Assembly: GCA_034429695.1 (NCBI GenBank)
Contig: DAOUGC010000247.1
Span: forward strand, 1 to 7,312
Length of the DNA stretch: 7,312 bases
Direction: 5' to 3'
Origin: DAOUGC01 sp034429695
GTDB lineage: Bacteria; Chloroflexota; Anaerolineae; Anaerolineales; Anaerolineaceae
The notes below the pieces were generated by a model. That model was not told the DNA's origin. It saw nothing but the letters and a program-made list of their open reading frames with translations, and did no database searches. Made by a program: the position numbers and the translations under genes. Shown here piece by piece: positions 1-6,126 of the stretch (position 1 is its first letter; every line of letters begins with the position of its first letter).

Positions 1-1
1 C

Positions 2-1033
2 CAACCCACCCTGATCGACGATCAGGCCGATGAGCGCCTGCGCGCCGCCGGTCAGGCTGCCAATGACGCCGCAGCCCAGTCGATCTTTGCCCGCTATCAG
101 AACCGGCGCTCCAAAAACACCAACCGCCGCCATCTCAACGATCTGCGCATCTTCCGCTCCTTCCTGGTGCAGTTCACCGGCGCTGACCCGGGCGACCTGT
201 CCGCCGATCCAGAAACCTGGCACCAGGTAACCTGGGGGCTGGTGCAGGCTTTTGGCGAGTGGCTGCTTAAAGAGGGTTACGCCACCGGTACGGTCTCTCT
301 GATGATGTCCACCCTGCGCACCTACGCCAGTCTGGCCGTGCGCGCCGGCCCCCTGCCCCTCTCTGAGTACATCCAGATCCGCGAAGCACAGGATTTCAAT
401 TCGCGCGAATTGGCCGGGCTGGATGACCAGCGCAGGCTGGCGGGTCAGCCCACCCGCAAGGGACGCAAAAAAGCCGAGGCAGTGCCGATCACGCCCGATC
501 AGGCGCGCCAGCTCAAAACCCAGCCGGACACCCCCCAGGGGCGGCGCGACCGCTTGATGCTGTGCCTGCTGCTGGATCACGGTCTGCGGGTGGGTGAGGT
601 GAAGGCGCTAGAGGTGAAGAACTTTGACCTTTCCAGCGGTGAGTTTTCCTTCAGGCGGCCCAAGGTGCGCAAGGTCCAGATCCACCGCATGAGCCGTGAT
701 ACCCTCGCCGCCGCCGCTGCCTACCTTGCAACCGATGCTCTGCCGGGCGCTCCCCTGCTGCGCGAGAGCCTGAAAAGTGAGGAACTGACCCACGCCGGCA
801 TGAGTGAACAGGCCATCAACAAACGCGTCACCCTGCTGGGAGAGCGCATCGGGCTGTTTGGCCTTTCGCCGCACGACTGCCGCCACTACTGGGCCACCCA
901 GGCTGCCCGCCGCAAGACCCCGCTGGACCGCCTGCAGGACGCTGGCGGGTGGAACTCGCCCGCCATGCCGCTGCGTTATATCGCAAAGACGCGCGTTGCC
1001 AATGAGGGCGTGGATATCGGCGAGGAGGATTAG
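2..1033 (+). CDS. Tyrosine recombinase / phage-type integrase, 5'-truncated by window edge
   Basis: Site-specific recombinase that cuts and rejoins DNA through a covalent 3'-phosphotyrosine intermediate. The frame is open from base 2, so the true start lies outside the window. A GTG at 167 is an internal valine, not the start. Of 343 visible residues, about 25-120 look like the helical core-binding (SAM-like) domain, and about 160-335 form the catalytic domain. Catalytic residues can be seen in order: Arg196 in HGLRVGE, a beta-hairpin Lys (221 or 224, in RRPKVRKV), His291 and Arg294 in HDCRH, Trp317 in GGWNS (the usual His/Trp position), and the nucleophile Tyr326 in LRYIAKT. The set is complete, so the enzyme is probably active. 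It is G+C-rich, unlike the A/T-richer toxin-antitoxin genes 58 bp downstream. It could be the integrase of an integrative element or a XerC/D-like orphan; no attachment site is recognisable, so that choice stays open. Confidence 0.93.
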   Translation, partial: QPTLIDDQADERLRAAGQAANDAAAQSIFARYQNRRSKNTNRRHLNDLRIFRSFLVQFTGADPGDLSADPETWHQVTWGLVQAFGEWLLKEGYATGTVSLMMSTLRTYASLAVRAGPLPLSEYIQIREAQDFNSRELAGLDDQRRLAGQPTRKGRKKAEAVPITPDQARQLKTQPDTPQGRRDRLMLCLLLDHGLRVGEVKALEVKNFDLSSGEFSFRRPKVRKVQIHRMSRDTLAAAAAYLATDALPGAPLLRESLKSEELTHAGMSEQAINKRVTLLGERIGLFGLSPHDCRHYWATQAARRKTPLDRLQDAGGWNSPAMPLRYIAKTRVANEGVDIGEED

Positions 1034-1055
1034 TTCACCATTTCCGGAGCTATGT

Positions 1056-1093
1056 ATTGTAATTAATAACCATTTTTGGTAAATTATTGCAAT
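1056..1093 (+). promoter_or_regulatory. Imperfect palindrome over the abiE promoter and start codon (candidate AbiEi operator)
   Basis: Two 17-bp arms, 1056-1072 and 1077-1093, are complementary at 13 of 17 positions around a TTTT centre. The innermost ACCA/TGGT and outermost ATTG/CAAT match perfectly. The element sits in the gap after the integrase and ends within the ATG at 1092. A plausible sigma70-type promoter lies inside it: TTGTAA at 1057-1062, a 17-bp spacer, and TAAATT at 1080-1085, each 4 of 6 to consensus. Known AbiEi antitoxins bind inverted repeats upstream of their operon and repress it. Assigning that role here is inference from position and symmetry. Confidence 0.5.
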
Positions 1094-1733
1094 GGAATTC
1101 AGTGAATTACTTGGAATTGTCGGCGACCTTCCCACCTTCGAGACCGGGCTGCTCCTTGTCGGCAACATCGATCCAATCAATGTTCGCAAACAACTCTCGC
1201 GCTGGACAGCCGCTGGCAAGGTTTACCAGTTACGCCGCGGGCTCTACACTCTCGCACCGCCCTACCAGAAAACACGCCCCCATCCCTTTGTAATCGCCAA
1301 TCAGTACCAGACCGGTTCGTATGTCAGTTTGCAGTCGGCGCTCGCTTTTCATGCCATGATTCCCGAGCATGTTCCGGTGATCACCAGTGTTACCACAGGT
1401 CGCCCTGGCGCGTACAGTACGCCCCTGGGAGAGTTTGTTTATCGCCACATTCAAGTGGAATGGTTTGCGGGATATCAGCGGGTGAAACTCGACAATCAGC
1501 AAGTGGCGTTTGTGGCAACACCAGAAAAAGCACTCCTGGATCTGGTGTATTTAACCCCGGGTGGTGATGACGAGCGTTTCCTGCGATCCATGCGGTTACA
1601 GGCACTTGACCAAATTAAATTGCCCCAACTACATCAACTGTCCAGCCTGACCGGTGCACCCAGGTTGCTGCGGGCGATCCATGTGATTGAGCGGCTTATG
1701 AATGAAGAACATACAGGATATGACCCATTATGA
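1092..1733 (+). CDS. abiEi: AbiEi-like antitoxin of a type IV toxin-antitoxin system
   Basis: Predicted antitoxin and transcriptional autorepressor of an AbiE pair, 213 residues. The N-terminal part (about 1-55) fits a winged helix-turn-helix ending in the family-typical GKVYQLRRGLYTL (42-54). The C-terminal part carries YVSLQSALAFHAMIPE (77-92), a VTTGRP segment near 100-105, and ATPEKALLDLVYL (142-154), all characteristic of AbiEi proteins. In known type IV systems the antitoxin does not form a stable complex with the toxin but counters its effect, and it represses the operon through the HTH. The ATG at 1092 is chosen because it precedes the whole HTH. No Shine-Dalgarno sequence lies upstream, and the predicted -10 would place the transcript start almost on the ATG, so leaderless translation is possible. 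Its stop overlaps the toxin start by four bases (ATGA), indicating translational coupling. Confidence 0.88.
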   Translation: MEFSELLGIVGDLPTFETGLLLVGNIDPINVRKQLSRWTAAGKVYQLRRGLYTLAPPYQKTRPHPFVIANQYQTGSYVSLQSALAFHAMIPEHVPVITSVTTGRPGAYSTPLGEFVYRHIQVEWFAGYQRVKLDNQQVAFVATPEKALLDLVYLTPGGDDERFLRSMRLQALDQIKLPQLHQLSSLTGAPRLLRAIHVIERLMNEEHTGYDPL

Positions 1734-2536
1734 AAGAATATTTGCTGGAAATTTTGAGTACCAGTACCGATCCATTACGCAATCGCAACATCGTACGCGA
1801 GTATTTACAGGCACGGATACTGGAAGCTCTGCAGCGCGCTGGTGGGATGATACCTCTTGCTTTTCAAGGGGGAACCGCACTTCGCTTCCTGTATAATATT
1901 GCCCGTTTCTCAGAAGACCTTGATTTCTCGCTGGAAAAGGGAGACTCCGGATATAATTTCCGCCATTATCTAAAGCAGATCCAATCCATATTCACCGCAG
2001 AAGGCTATAACCTGCAGATTAAAGTCAGCGACAACAAGACGGTGAACTCAGCATTTCTACGTTTTTTTGATCTGCCATACGAGTTGAAATTATCAAGCCA
2101 GCCAACCGAGGTTTTATCCATCAAGATCGAGGTGGATACCAACCCGCCCGAAGGGGCCACTCTCGAAGTCGACCTGATCCGAAAGCACATACCACTTCGC
2201 CTTCAACACCACGACCGTGCTTCCATGCTTGCGGGCAAGCTGCATGCCATTTTACAGCGTAATTATGCCAAAGGGCGGGATCTGTATGATCTCATGTGGT
2301 ATTTGAGCGATCCCACCTGGCCCCAACCCAATCTATTATTGCTGGAAAATGCTCTGGTTCAAACCGGCTGGCAGGGACCCCACCCCAACCCCGATAACTG
2401 GCGGTTGCTGGTCCATCAACGCCTCCAAACCCTTGATTGGCAGGCTGCGATAACTGATGTTCGACCATTTCTGGAACGCCCTTGGGAAATTGACCTGATC
2501 ACGCTCGATAATTTGCGCCGGTTGTTACATCAGTGA
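1730..2536 (+). CDS. abiEii: AbiEii/AbiGii-family nucleotidyltransferase toxin
   Basis: Toxin partner of the upstream antitoxin, 268 residues, in the DUF1814/PF08843 nucleotidyltransferase family. The four conserved motifs are visible. Motif I is GGTALR (47-52). Motif II is RFSEDLDF (59-66), with metal-binding Asp63 and Asp65. A third acidic strand, IKIEVD, is at 131-136. Motif III is LAGKLHAIL (168-176), with Lys170. Motif IV is KGRDLYDLMW (181-190), with Arg183/Asp184. All key residues are present, so the protein is probably functional. Characterised relatives bind GTP (AbiEii of Lactococcus) or add pyrimidine nucleotides to tRNA acceptor ends (MenT of Mycobacterium); the substrate here cannot be read from sequence. 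The start is the ATG of the ATGA overlap with the antitoxin; a weak AGGA lies 11 bases upstream, so coupling probably drives translation. The likely role is abortive phage defence or maintenance of a mobile segment. Confidence 0.92.
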   Translation: MKEYLLEILSTSTDPLRNRNIVREYLQARILEALQRAGGMIPLAFQGGTALRFLYNIARFSEDLDFSLEKGDSGYNFRHYLKQIQSIFTAEGYNLQIKVSDNKTVNSAFLRFFDLPYELKLSSQPTEVLSIKIEVDTNPPEGATLEVDLIRKHIPLRLQHHDRASMLAGKLHAILQRNYAKGRDLYDLMWYLSDPTWPQPNLLLLENALVQTGWQGPHPNPDNWRLLVHQRLQTLDWQAAITDVRPFLERPWEIDLITLDNLRRLLHQ

Positions 2537-2564
2537 TCAGTATGATTGTCAAAGACAGCAGTGT

Positions 2565-2909
2565 TTATTGCTTTTTCTGCCGTTTGGAAGCGCGTAGAAC
2601 AGAATCCAGCATGTGCTGAAAGGCCAGAACCGGGTGGTGAATGATCATGCGCGGACCGGAAAAGCGCATCACCTGGCGCACTCTTGCGCGCATGTCGGGC
2701 TTGTAACAGTGGATGCTGCATTTGGCGCAGGTGGGCTTGTCGGCTTGAAAAGGACATTTGTCCAGCCGCGCAAATGCGTAGCATAATAAATCGTTACATT
2801 CAGCGCACAACCCCTGCCCCACCACATGCTTGCTGCGGCAATAAATGCCGATCATCGCTTGAATGGTTTTTCTTTCACGCTGGATGCGTTTATGCTCCCC
2901 AGTATTCAA
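2565..2909 (-). CDS. ygbA: YgbA-type 'nitrous oxide-stimulated promoter' family protein
   Basis: Small Cys-rich cytoplasmic protein of 114 residues that matches the YgbA_NO family (PF11756) over its whole length. Landmarks are a basic start (RIQRERKTIQAMIGIYC), LCAEC (34-38), ARLDKCPF (47-54), KPTCAKC (58-64), IHCYKPDMR (66-74), and MRFSGPRMIIHHPVLAF (81-97). Eight cysteines lie at 24, 35, 38, 43, 52, 61, 64 and 68; the paired spacing suggests a metal or Fe-S site, which is inference. In enterobacteria ygbA is induced by nitric oxide under NsrR control and helps growth under nitrosative stress; its biochemistry is poorly defined. The start is a TTG at 2909: no in-frame ATG or GTG lies between it and an upstream stop, and GGAG sits seven bases before it. 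The gene converges on the abiE toxin gene with a 28-bp gap and follows the reductase genes on the same strand. Confidence 0.87.
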   Translation of the reverse strand: MNTGEHKRIQRERKTIQAMIGIYCRSKHVVGQGLCAECNDLLCYAFARLDKCPFQADKPTCAKCSIHCYKPDMRARVRQVMRFSGPRMIIHHPVLAFQHMLDSVLRASKRQKKQ

Positions 2910-2938
2910 TCCATATCTCCGGCTAAAAATTTTCTCCC

Positions 2939-2971
2939 ATTATATCCTGCCGGTTTGATATCTTGTCCGGC
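2939..2971 (-). promoter_or_regulatory. Predicted ygbA-like gene promoter with an inverted repeat over the -35 region
   Basis: On the minus strand a perfect TATAAT (-10) occupies 2939-2944, about 30 bases before the TTG start. The -35 hexamer at 17-bp spacing (GACAAG) is poor. GCCGG (2949-2953) and CCGGC (2967-2971) form an inverted repeat with a 13-base spacer that covers the -35 region, as a regulator site would. No recognisable NsrR or FNR/DNR consensus is present, so the controlling protein is unknown. Confidence 0.4.
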
Positions 2972-2982
2972 GAAGACCCAAG

Positions 2983-3021
2983 CGAACAGGGAACGCCCAC
3001 CATTCGGACGTTCCCTGTTCG
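2983..3021 (-). terminator. Strong 13-bp perfect hairpin downstream of the reductase genes
   Basis: The arms at 2983-2995 and 3009-3021 are perfect 13-bp inverted repeats with a 13-base loop, starting 19 bases after the YajO-like gene's stop. It has no U-tract in either direction, so it is not a textbook intrinsic terminator. It may still end or stabilise the reductase transcript, and it separates that transcript from the predicted ygbA promoter. Confidence 0.5.
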
Positions 3022-3040
3022 TGGTTTCCAGAAAAAAATG

Positions 3041-4024
3041 CTACATGGCGCCCACCACAGCGTGCGGCACATAGGGTTCCTCCAGATATGCCATATCCTC
3101 AGCGGACAGGCTGACCCCCTGCGCGCCTACCGCCTCTTCGAGATGCGAAATTTTGGTGGCCCCGATGATCGGCGCGGTCACGGGTTTCTTTTGCATCAGC
3201 CATGCCAGCGCCACCTGCGTGCGCGATACACCCAGTTTTTCAGCGGTCTGTGCCACGCGCGTGATCACAGCGCGGTCGGCTTCCTCGGTGGAGCCGTACT
3301 TGCGCACGGCAATCGTGTCGGTCTGGGCGCGCAGTGAGCTGTCGGGTGTCCAGTCGCGCGTCAGGCGGCCGGATGCCAGCGGGCTGTACGGGATGGCGCC
3401 GATGCCCTCCGCCTGGCACAACGGCATCATCTCGCGCTCCTCCTCGCGATAGATCAGGTTCATGTGGTTTTGCATGGAGACAAAGCGCGTCCAGCCGTGA
3501 CGTTCGGCCACGTGCAGCGCACGCTGGAACTGCCACGCGTACATGGCTGATGCGCCAATGTAGCGGGCTTTGCCCGCGCGCACCACATCGTTGAGCGCTT
3601 CCATGGTCTCCTCGATGGGTGTGTTGTAGTCCCAGCGGTGGATCTGGTATAGATCCACATAATCCACCCCCAGCCGGCGCAGGCTGTGATCGATCTCGCT
3701 CAGGATGGCTTTGCGCGACAACCCGCCCCCGTTGGGACCCTCGCGCATTTTGCCCCACACCTTGGTGGCGATCACCACCTCATCGCGGCGGGCAAAATCG
3801 CGCAGCGCGCGGCCCAGGTACTCCTCGCTGCTGCCCGCCGAGTAGATGTTGGCGGTGTCAAAGAAATTAATGCCCAGTTCCAGCGCCTTCTGGATGATCG
3901 GGCGGCTGGCGGCTTCATCCAGCACCCATTGATGGAAACCGCTGGCGGCATCGCCAAAACCCATGCAGCCCAGGCAGATGCGTGACACCTGCATTCCGGT
4001 TGTGCCAAATCGAACGTATTCCAT
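3041..4024 (-). CDS. yajO: Aldo/keto reductase, YajO-like
   Basis: Cytoplasmic NAD(P)H-dependent oxidoreductase with a TIM-barrel fold, 327 residues, the usual length for this group. The catalytic tetrad is present: Asp56 and Tyr61 in FFDTANIY, Lys88 in TKVWG, His129 in QIHRWDYNTPIEE. Other matches are the N-terminal VSRICLGCMGFG, QNHMNLIYREEERE (185-198), PYSPLASGRLTR (212-223), and the cofactor-binding IIGATK segment (286-291). The RWDYNTPIEE and YREEERE stretches and the C-terminal PYVPHAVVG resemble E. coli YajO as I recall it. The physiological substrate is unknown; reduction of aldehydes or ketones is a family-level statement. The ATG at 4024 is preceded by AAAAGGAG five bases away. It follows the other reductase gene on the same strand after 83 bp with no clear terminator between, so the two may be cotranscribed. 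Confidence 0.92.
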   Translation of the reverse strand: MEYVRFGTTGMQVSRICLGCMGFGDAASGFHQWVLDEAASRPIIQKALELGINFFDTANIYSAGSSEEYLGRALRDFARRDEVVIATKVWGKMREGPNGGGLSRKAILSEIDHSLRRLGVDYVDLYQIHRWDYNTPIEETMEALNDVVRAGKARYIGASAMYAWQFQRALHVAERHGWTRFVSMQNHMNLIYREEEREMMPLCQAEGIGAIPYSPLASGRLTRDWTPDSSLRAQTDTIAVRKYGSTEEADRAVITRVAQTAEKLGVSRTQVALAWLMQKKPVTAPIIGATKISHLEEAVGAQGVSLSAEDMAYLEEPYVPHAVVGAM

Positions 4025-4107
4025 GCTTGCTCCTTTTACTTGAATGGAAAAGGTGGTTTCTTATCTCCATCACCGTGGTTGCACCGGCTTTTCCAACCCC
4101 GCATTCA

Positions 4108-4968
4108 TCAGGTATTGCGCTTGACCTGACACAGCATTTTCACCATGTTTGGGTCCCTGTGATCAAAAAAGCTGCTTTTTTGAGTGTCCAATGCGGCCAT
4201 TCCAGCCATGTCTGCCTGGCTGAGTTCGAAATCAAACACATTGAAATTTTCCTGCATGCGTTCTTTTCGAACCGATTTGGGAATAGCCACCACACCGCGC
4301 TGGGTCAACCAGCGCAGGATGATCTGCGCCACGCTGCGGTCATATTTTGCGCCCAGTGAAAGCAGGTATTCATTTGTGAATATGCCGTTGCGGCCCTCAG
4401 CAAATGGTCCCCAGGATTCAATTTGCACCTGATTCTCCTGCAGAAACGCCTGCGTTTCAATTTGCTGATGGAAAGGATGGGTTTCAATTTGATCCACTGC
4501 AGGCGGAACCGGGTGATGCATGAGCATATCCATCACGCGGTCGGGATGAAAGTTGCTGACACCGATGGCCCGCACCCTGCCCTGTTGATACAACTCTTCC
4601 ATCGCCCGCCATGCGCCGTGAACATCACCATACGGTTGATGGATCAGGTACAGGTCGAGATAATCGAGCTGCATGCGCTGCAAGGAGCGATCAAACGCCT
4701 TGAGGGCGCCGTCATAACTGGCATCCTGTATCCATAACTTTGTGGTGATGAACAGATCCTGCCTGGCCACCTGACTGCGGGCAATGGCTTTTCCCACCGC
4801 TTCTTCATTACCATAAGATGCCGCTGTATCTATCAGACGGTAACCGGTTTGTATGGCGTCCACGACGCTCTGTTCACATTCGGCAGGATCGGTGATCTGA
4901 AAAACACCGTAACCCAGAATGGGCATACCCACCCCGTTATTCAACAGGACAGATGGAGTGGCGTTCAT
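4108..4968 (-). CDS. Aldo/keto reductase, AKR5/2,5-diketo-D-gluconate reductase-like
   Basis: Short-type bacterial aldo/keto reductase of 286 residues, a TIM-barrel NADPH-dependent enzyme acting on aldehydes, dicarbonyls or keto-sugars. The tetrad is intact: Asp47 and Tyr52 in LIDTAASYGNE, Lys77 in TTKLW, His110 in LYLIHQP. Further signatures are GVSNF (136-140), DQIETHPF (159-166), ESWGPFAEGRNG (184-195), the NADPH 2'-phosphate contact loop IPKSVRKERM (229-238), and FFDHRDP near the C-terminus. The ATG at 4968 has AAGGAG five bases upstream. The gene is divergent from the AraC-type regulator with a 168-bp shared control region, the arrangement of a regulator and its target. E. coli DkgA, which reduces methylglyoxal and furfural, belongs to the same broad class and is controlled by YqhC. 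The DkgA comparison is at class level; YvgN-like glyoxal reductase is an equally good label. Confidence 0.92.
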   Translation of the reverse strand: MNATPSVLLNNGVGMPILGYGVFQITDPAECEQSVVDAIQTGYRLIDTAASYGNEEAVGKAIARSQVARQDLFITTKLWIQDASYDGALKAFDRSLQRMQLDYLDLYLIHQPYGDVHGAWRAMEELYQQGRVRAIGVSNFHPDRVMDMLMHHPVPPAVDQIETHPFHQQIETQAFLQENQVQIESWGPFAEGRNGIFTNEYLLSLGAKYDRSVAQIILRWLTQRGVVAIPKSVRKERMQENFNVFDFELSQADMAGMAALDTQKSSFFDHRDPNMVKMLCQVKRNT

Positions 4969-5006
4969 TTTCTCTCCTTGTTATTCCCCCGGTCGGTTTG
5001 TGTCTC

Positions 5007-5026
5007 CGGGTGACCATGTTTACCCG
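5007..5026. promoter_or_regulatory. CATG-centred 20-bp imperfect palindrome in the divergent control region
   Basis: The outer arms CGGGT (5007-5011) and ACCCG (5022-5026) are perfect, and 16 of 20 positions obey dyad symmetry around CATG. It lies at the start point predicted for the minus-strand reductase from its -10, a position suited to a repressor. AraC-type regulators usually bind non-palindromic or direct-repeat sites, so a second regulator would be possible. Function is inferred only from symmetry and position. Confidence 0.35.
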
Positions 5027-5031
5027 AAATC

Positions 5032-5037
5032 ATTATA
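5032..5037 (-). promoter_or_regulatory. -10 element of the AKR5-like reductase promoter
   Basis: A perfect TATAAT on the minus strand lies 64 bases before the reductase ATG. The hexamer 17 bp upstream is far from TTGACA, which suits an activator-dependent promoter. GGATATAATG around it is repeated exactly at the ygbA-like promoter. Confidence 0.45.
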
Positions 5038-5083
5038 TCCATGCCTGCCTGACACACGATAGGATGATTGTGGAGATTGATTG

Positions 5084-5089
5084 TATAAT
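5084..5089 (+). promoter_or_regulatory. -10 element of the AraC-type regulator promoter
   Basis: A perfect TATAAT on the plus strand lies 48 bases before the regulator ATG. No good -35 hexamer exists at 16-18 bp. The two divergent -10 elements are about 46 bp apart, leaving room for a regulator site that could affect both promoters. Confidence 0.45.
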
Positions 5090-5136
5090 TCTGCAAAGCG
5101 GATTGACTCGCATGGACAGACGGAGATAATGAGGAT

Positions 5137-6087
5137 ATGGATACTATGAACTGGCAGGTTGCCGACCGGGATGCGCAGCGCTTGATGGCAAACCGCGCAG
5201 AGCTGGCTGAGCGTATTGGGGCCGCCCTGCCCGCCGATGGGGTGATCCAACCGCTGGAGGGCGTCTTTCTGGCGCGGGCCAGTGTGCCGTTGCAAAAACT
5301 GCACAGCGTGCTCAAACCCTCCCTGTGCCTGATCGCCCAGGGCAGCAAGATGGTGCTGCTGGGCGACCACCGCTACCCGTACGACCCCGACCATTATTTA
5401 ATCGCCACGCTGGAATTGCCGCGCATCAGTTATGTGCTGGAGGCATCGCCTGAGGTTCCCTATCTGAGCTTCAGGCTGGAGCTTGACCCTGCGCTGGTGA
5501 ACGAGCTGATGCTGGAAGCAGGCAAGGCTGCCCCGCCGCCGCAACCCGCCTCAGGCGTGATCGCCATGGACGTCAGCCCGCTGGATGTTGACCTGCAGGA
5601 CGCGGTGCTGCGCCTGGTACGGCTGGTGGAAGCGCCCGAACAGGCTGGTGTATTCCTGCCGCTGGTCAAGCGCGAGATCATCCACCGCCTGTTGATGGGC
5701 AGCCAGGGTTCGCGGTTGCGCCACATGGCCAGCCAGAACGGTTTTTCACCGGTGATCAGCCGCGTGATCGAGCGCATCAGGGAGAATCTCGAACAACCGC
5801 TGGGCATCGAAGATCTGGCGCGCGAGGTGGGGATGAGTGTATCGGGGCTGCATCATCACTTCAAGACGGCCACCGCCATGAGCCCCATGCAATATCAGAA
5901 ACAGTTGCGCCTGCAGGAAGCCCGCCGCATGATGCTGCGCGAGAACCTCGACGCGGCCAGCACCGCCTACCGCCTGGGCTTTCACGATGCGGCGCATTTC
6001 AGCCGCGAATACAAAAGCCTGTTTGGCGAGCCGCCCATGCGCGACATGCAGCGCCTGCGCGAAGCATCCCAAACCCGGGCAGAGTGA
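5137..6087 (+). CDS. AraC-family transcriptional regulator with AraC_N domain (YqhC-like)
   Basis: DNA-binding regulator of 316 residues. The N-terminal half (about 26-185) fits the AraC_N (PF06719) sensor domain: LHSVLKPSLCLIAQGSK (55-71), then YPYDPDHYLIATLELP (80-95) and PYLSFRLELDP (108-118). The C-terminal half holds two helix-turn-helix units of the AraC type: IEDLAREVGMSVSGLHHHFK (224-243) followed by SPMQYQKQLRLQEARRMM, and DAASTAYRLGFHDAAHFSRE (272-291) followed by YKSLFGEPP. E. coli YqhC has the same architecture and activates yqhD and the AKR gene dkgA in response to aldehydes. The divergent position next to two reductase genes supports a matching role, but the ligand is not readable from sequence. 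The ATG at 5137 has GGAG 11 bases upstream; an in-frame ATG at 5146, with GAGG 11 bases upstream, is an equally possible start and would remove only three residues. Confidence 0.93.
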   Translation: MDTMNWQVADRDAQRLMANRAELAERIGAALPADGVIQPLEGVFLARASVPLQKLHSVLKPSLCLIAQGSKMVLLGDHRYPYDPDHYLIATLELPRISYVLEASPEVPYLSFRLELDPALVNELMLEAGKAAPPPQPASGVIAMDVSPLDVDLQDAVLRLVRLVEAPEQAGVFLPLVKREIIHRLLMGSQGSRLRHMASQNGFSPVISRVIERIRENLEQPLGIEDLAREVGMSVSGLHHHFKTATAMSPMQYQKQLRLQEARRMMLRENLDAASTAYRLGFHDAAHFSREYKSLFGEPPMRDMQRLREASQTRAE

Positions 6088-6101
6088 GAAGGAAGCCCGG
6101 G
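6074..6101 (+). other. Small hairpin across the end of the regulator gene
   Basis: CCCGGGC (6074-6080) and GCCCGGG (6095-6101) form a 7-bp G+C-only stem with a 14-base loop that contains the regulator's stop codon. The following bases are only mildly T-rich (CATTTCATCC), so it is at best a weak terminator for the plus strand. Confidence 0.25.
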
Positions 6102-6126
6102 CATTTCATCCCAGACTCAAACAAAA

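Noticed and set aside
1052..1066. Tiny ORF (ATG after GGAG, four codons then TAA) ahead of the antitoxin gene
   Set aside because: Although GGAG stands just upstream, four codons give no evidence of a leader peptide, and the stretch is better explained by the palindrome and promoter.
608..1219. A 203-codon minus-strand reading frame opposite the recombinase and antitoxin genes
   Set aside because: It is antisense to two genes with clear family motifs, crosses their boundary, and its translation shows no recognisable domain. Long antisense frames are common in G+C-rich coding DNA.
2537..2564. Possible terminator in the short convergent gap between the toxin and ygbA-like genes
   Set aside because: Only 4-bp stems (such as TGTC/GACA) can be drawn and the T-rich run lies inside the ygbA-like coding region, so I cannot support a terminator call.
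3240..3758. A 172-codon minus-strand frame inside the YajO-like gene
   Set aside because: It is an out-of-frame shadow of the reductase, low in hydrophobic core patterns and without motifs.
4046..4094. GGAAAAG/CTTTTCC inverted repeat between the two reductase genes
   Set aside because: Seven pairs, mostly A-T, with a 35-base loop and no U-tract make a poor terminator; the genes may be cotranscribed.
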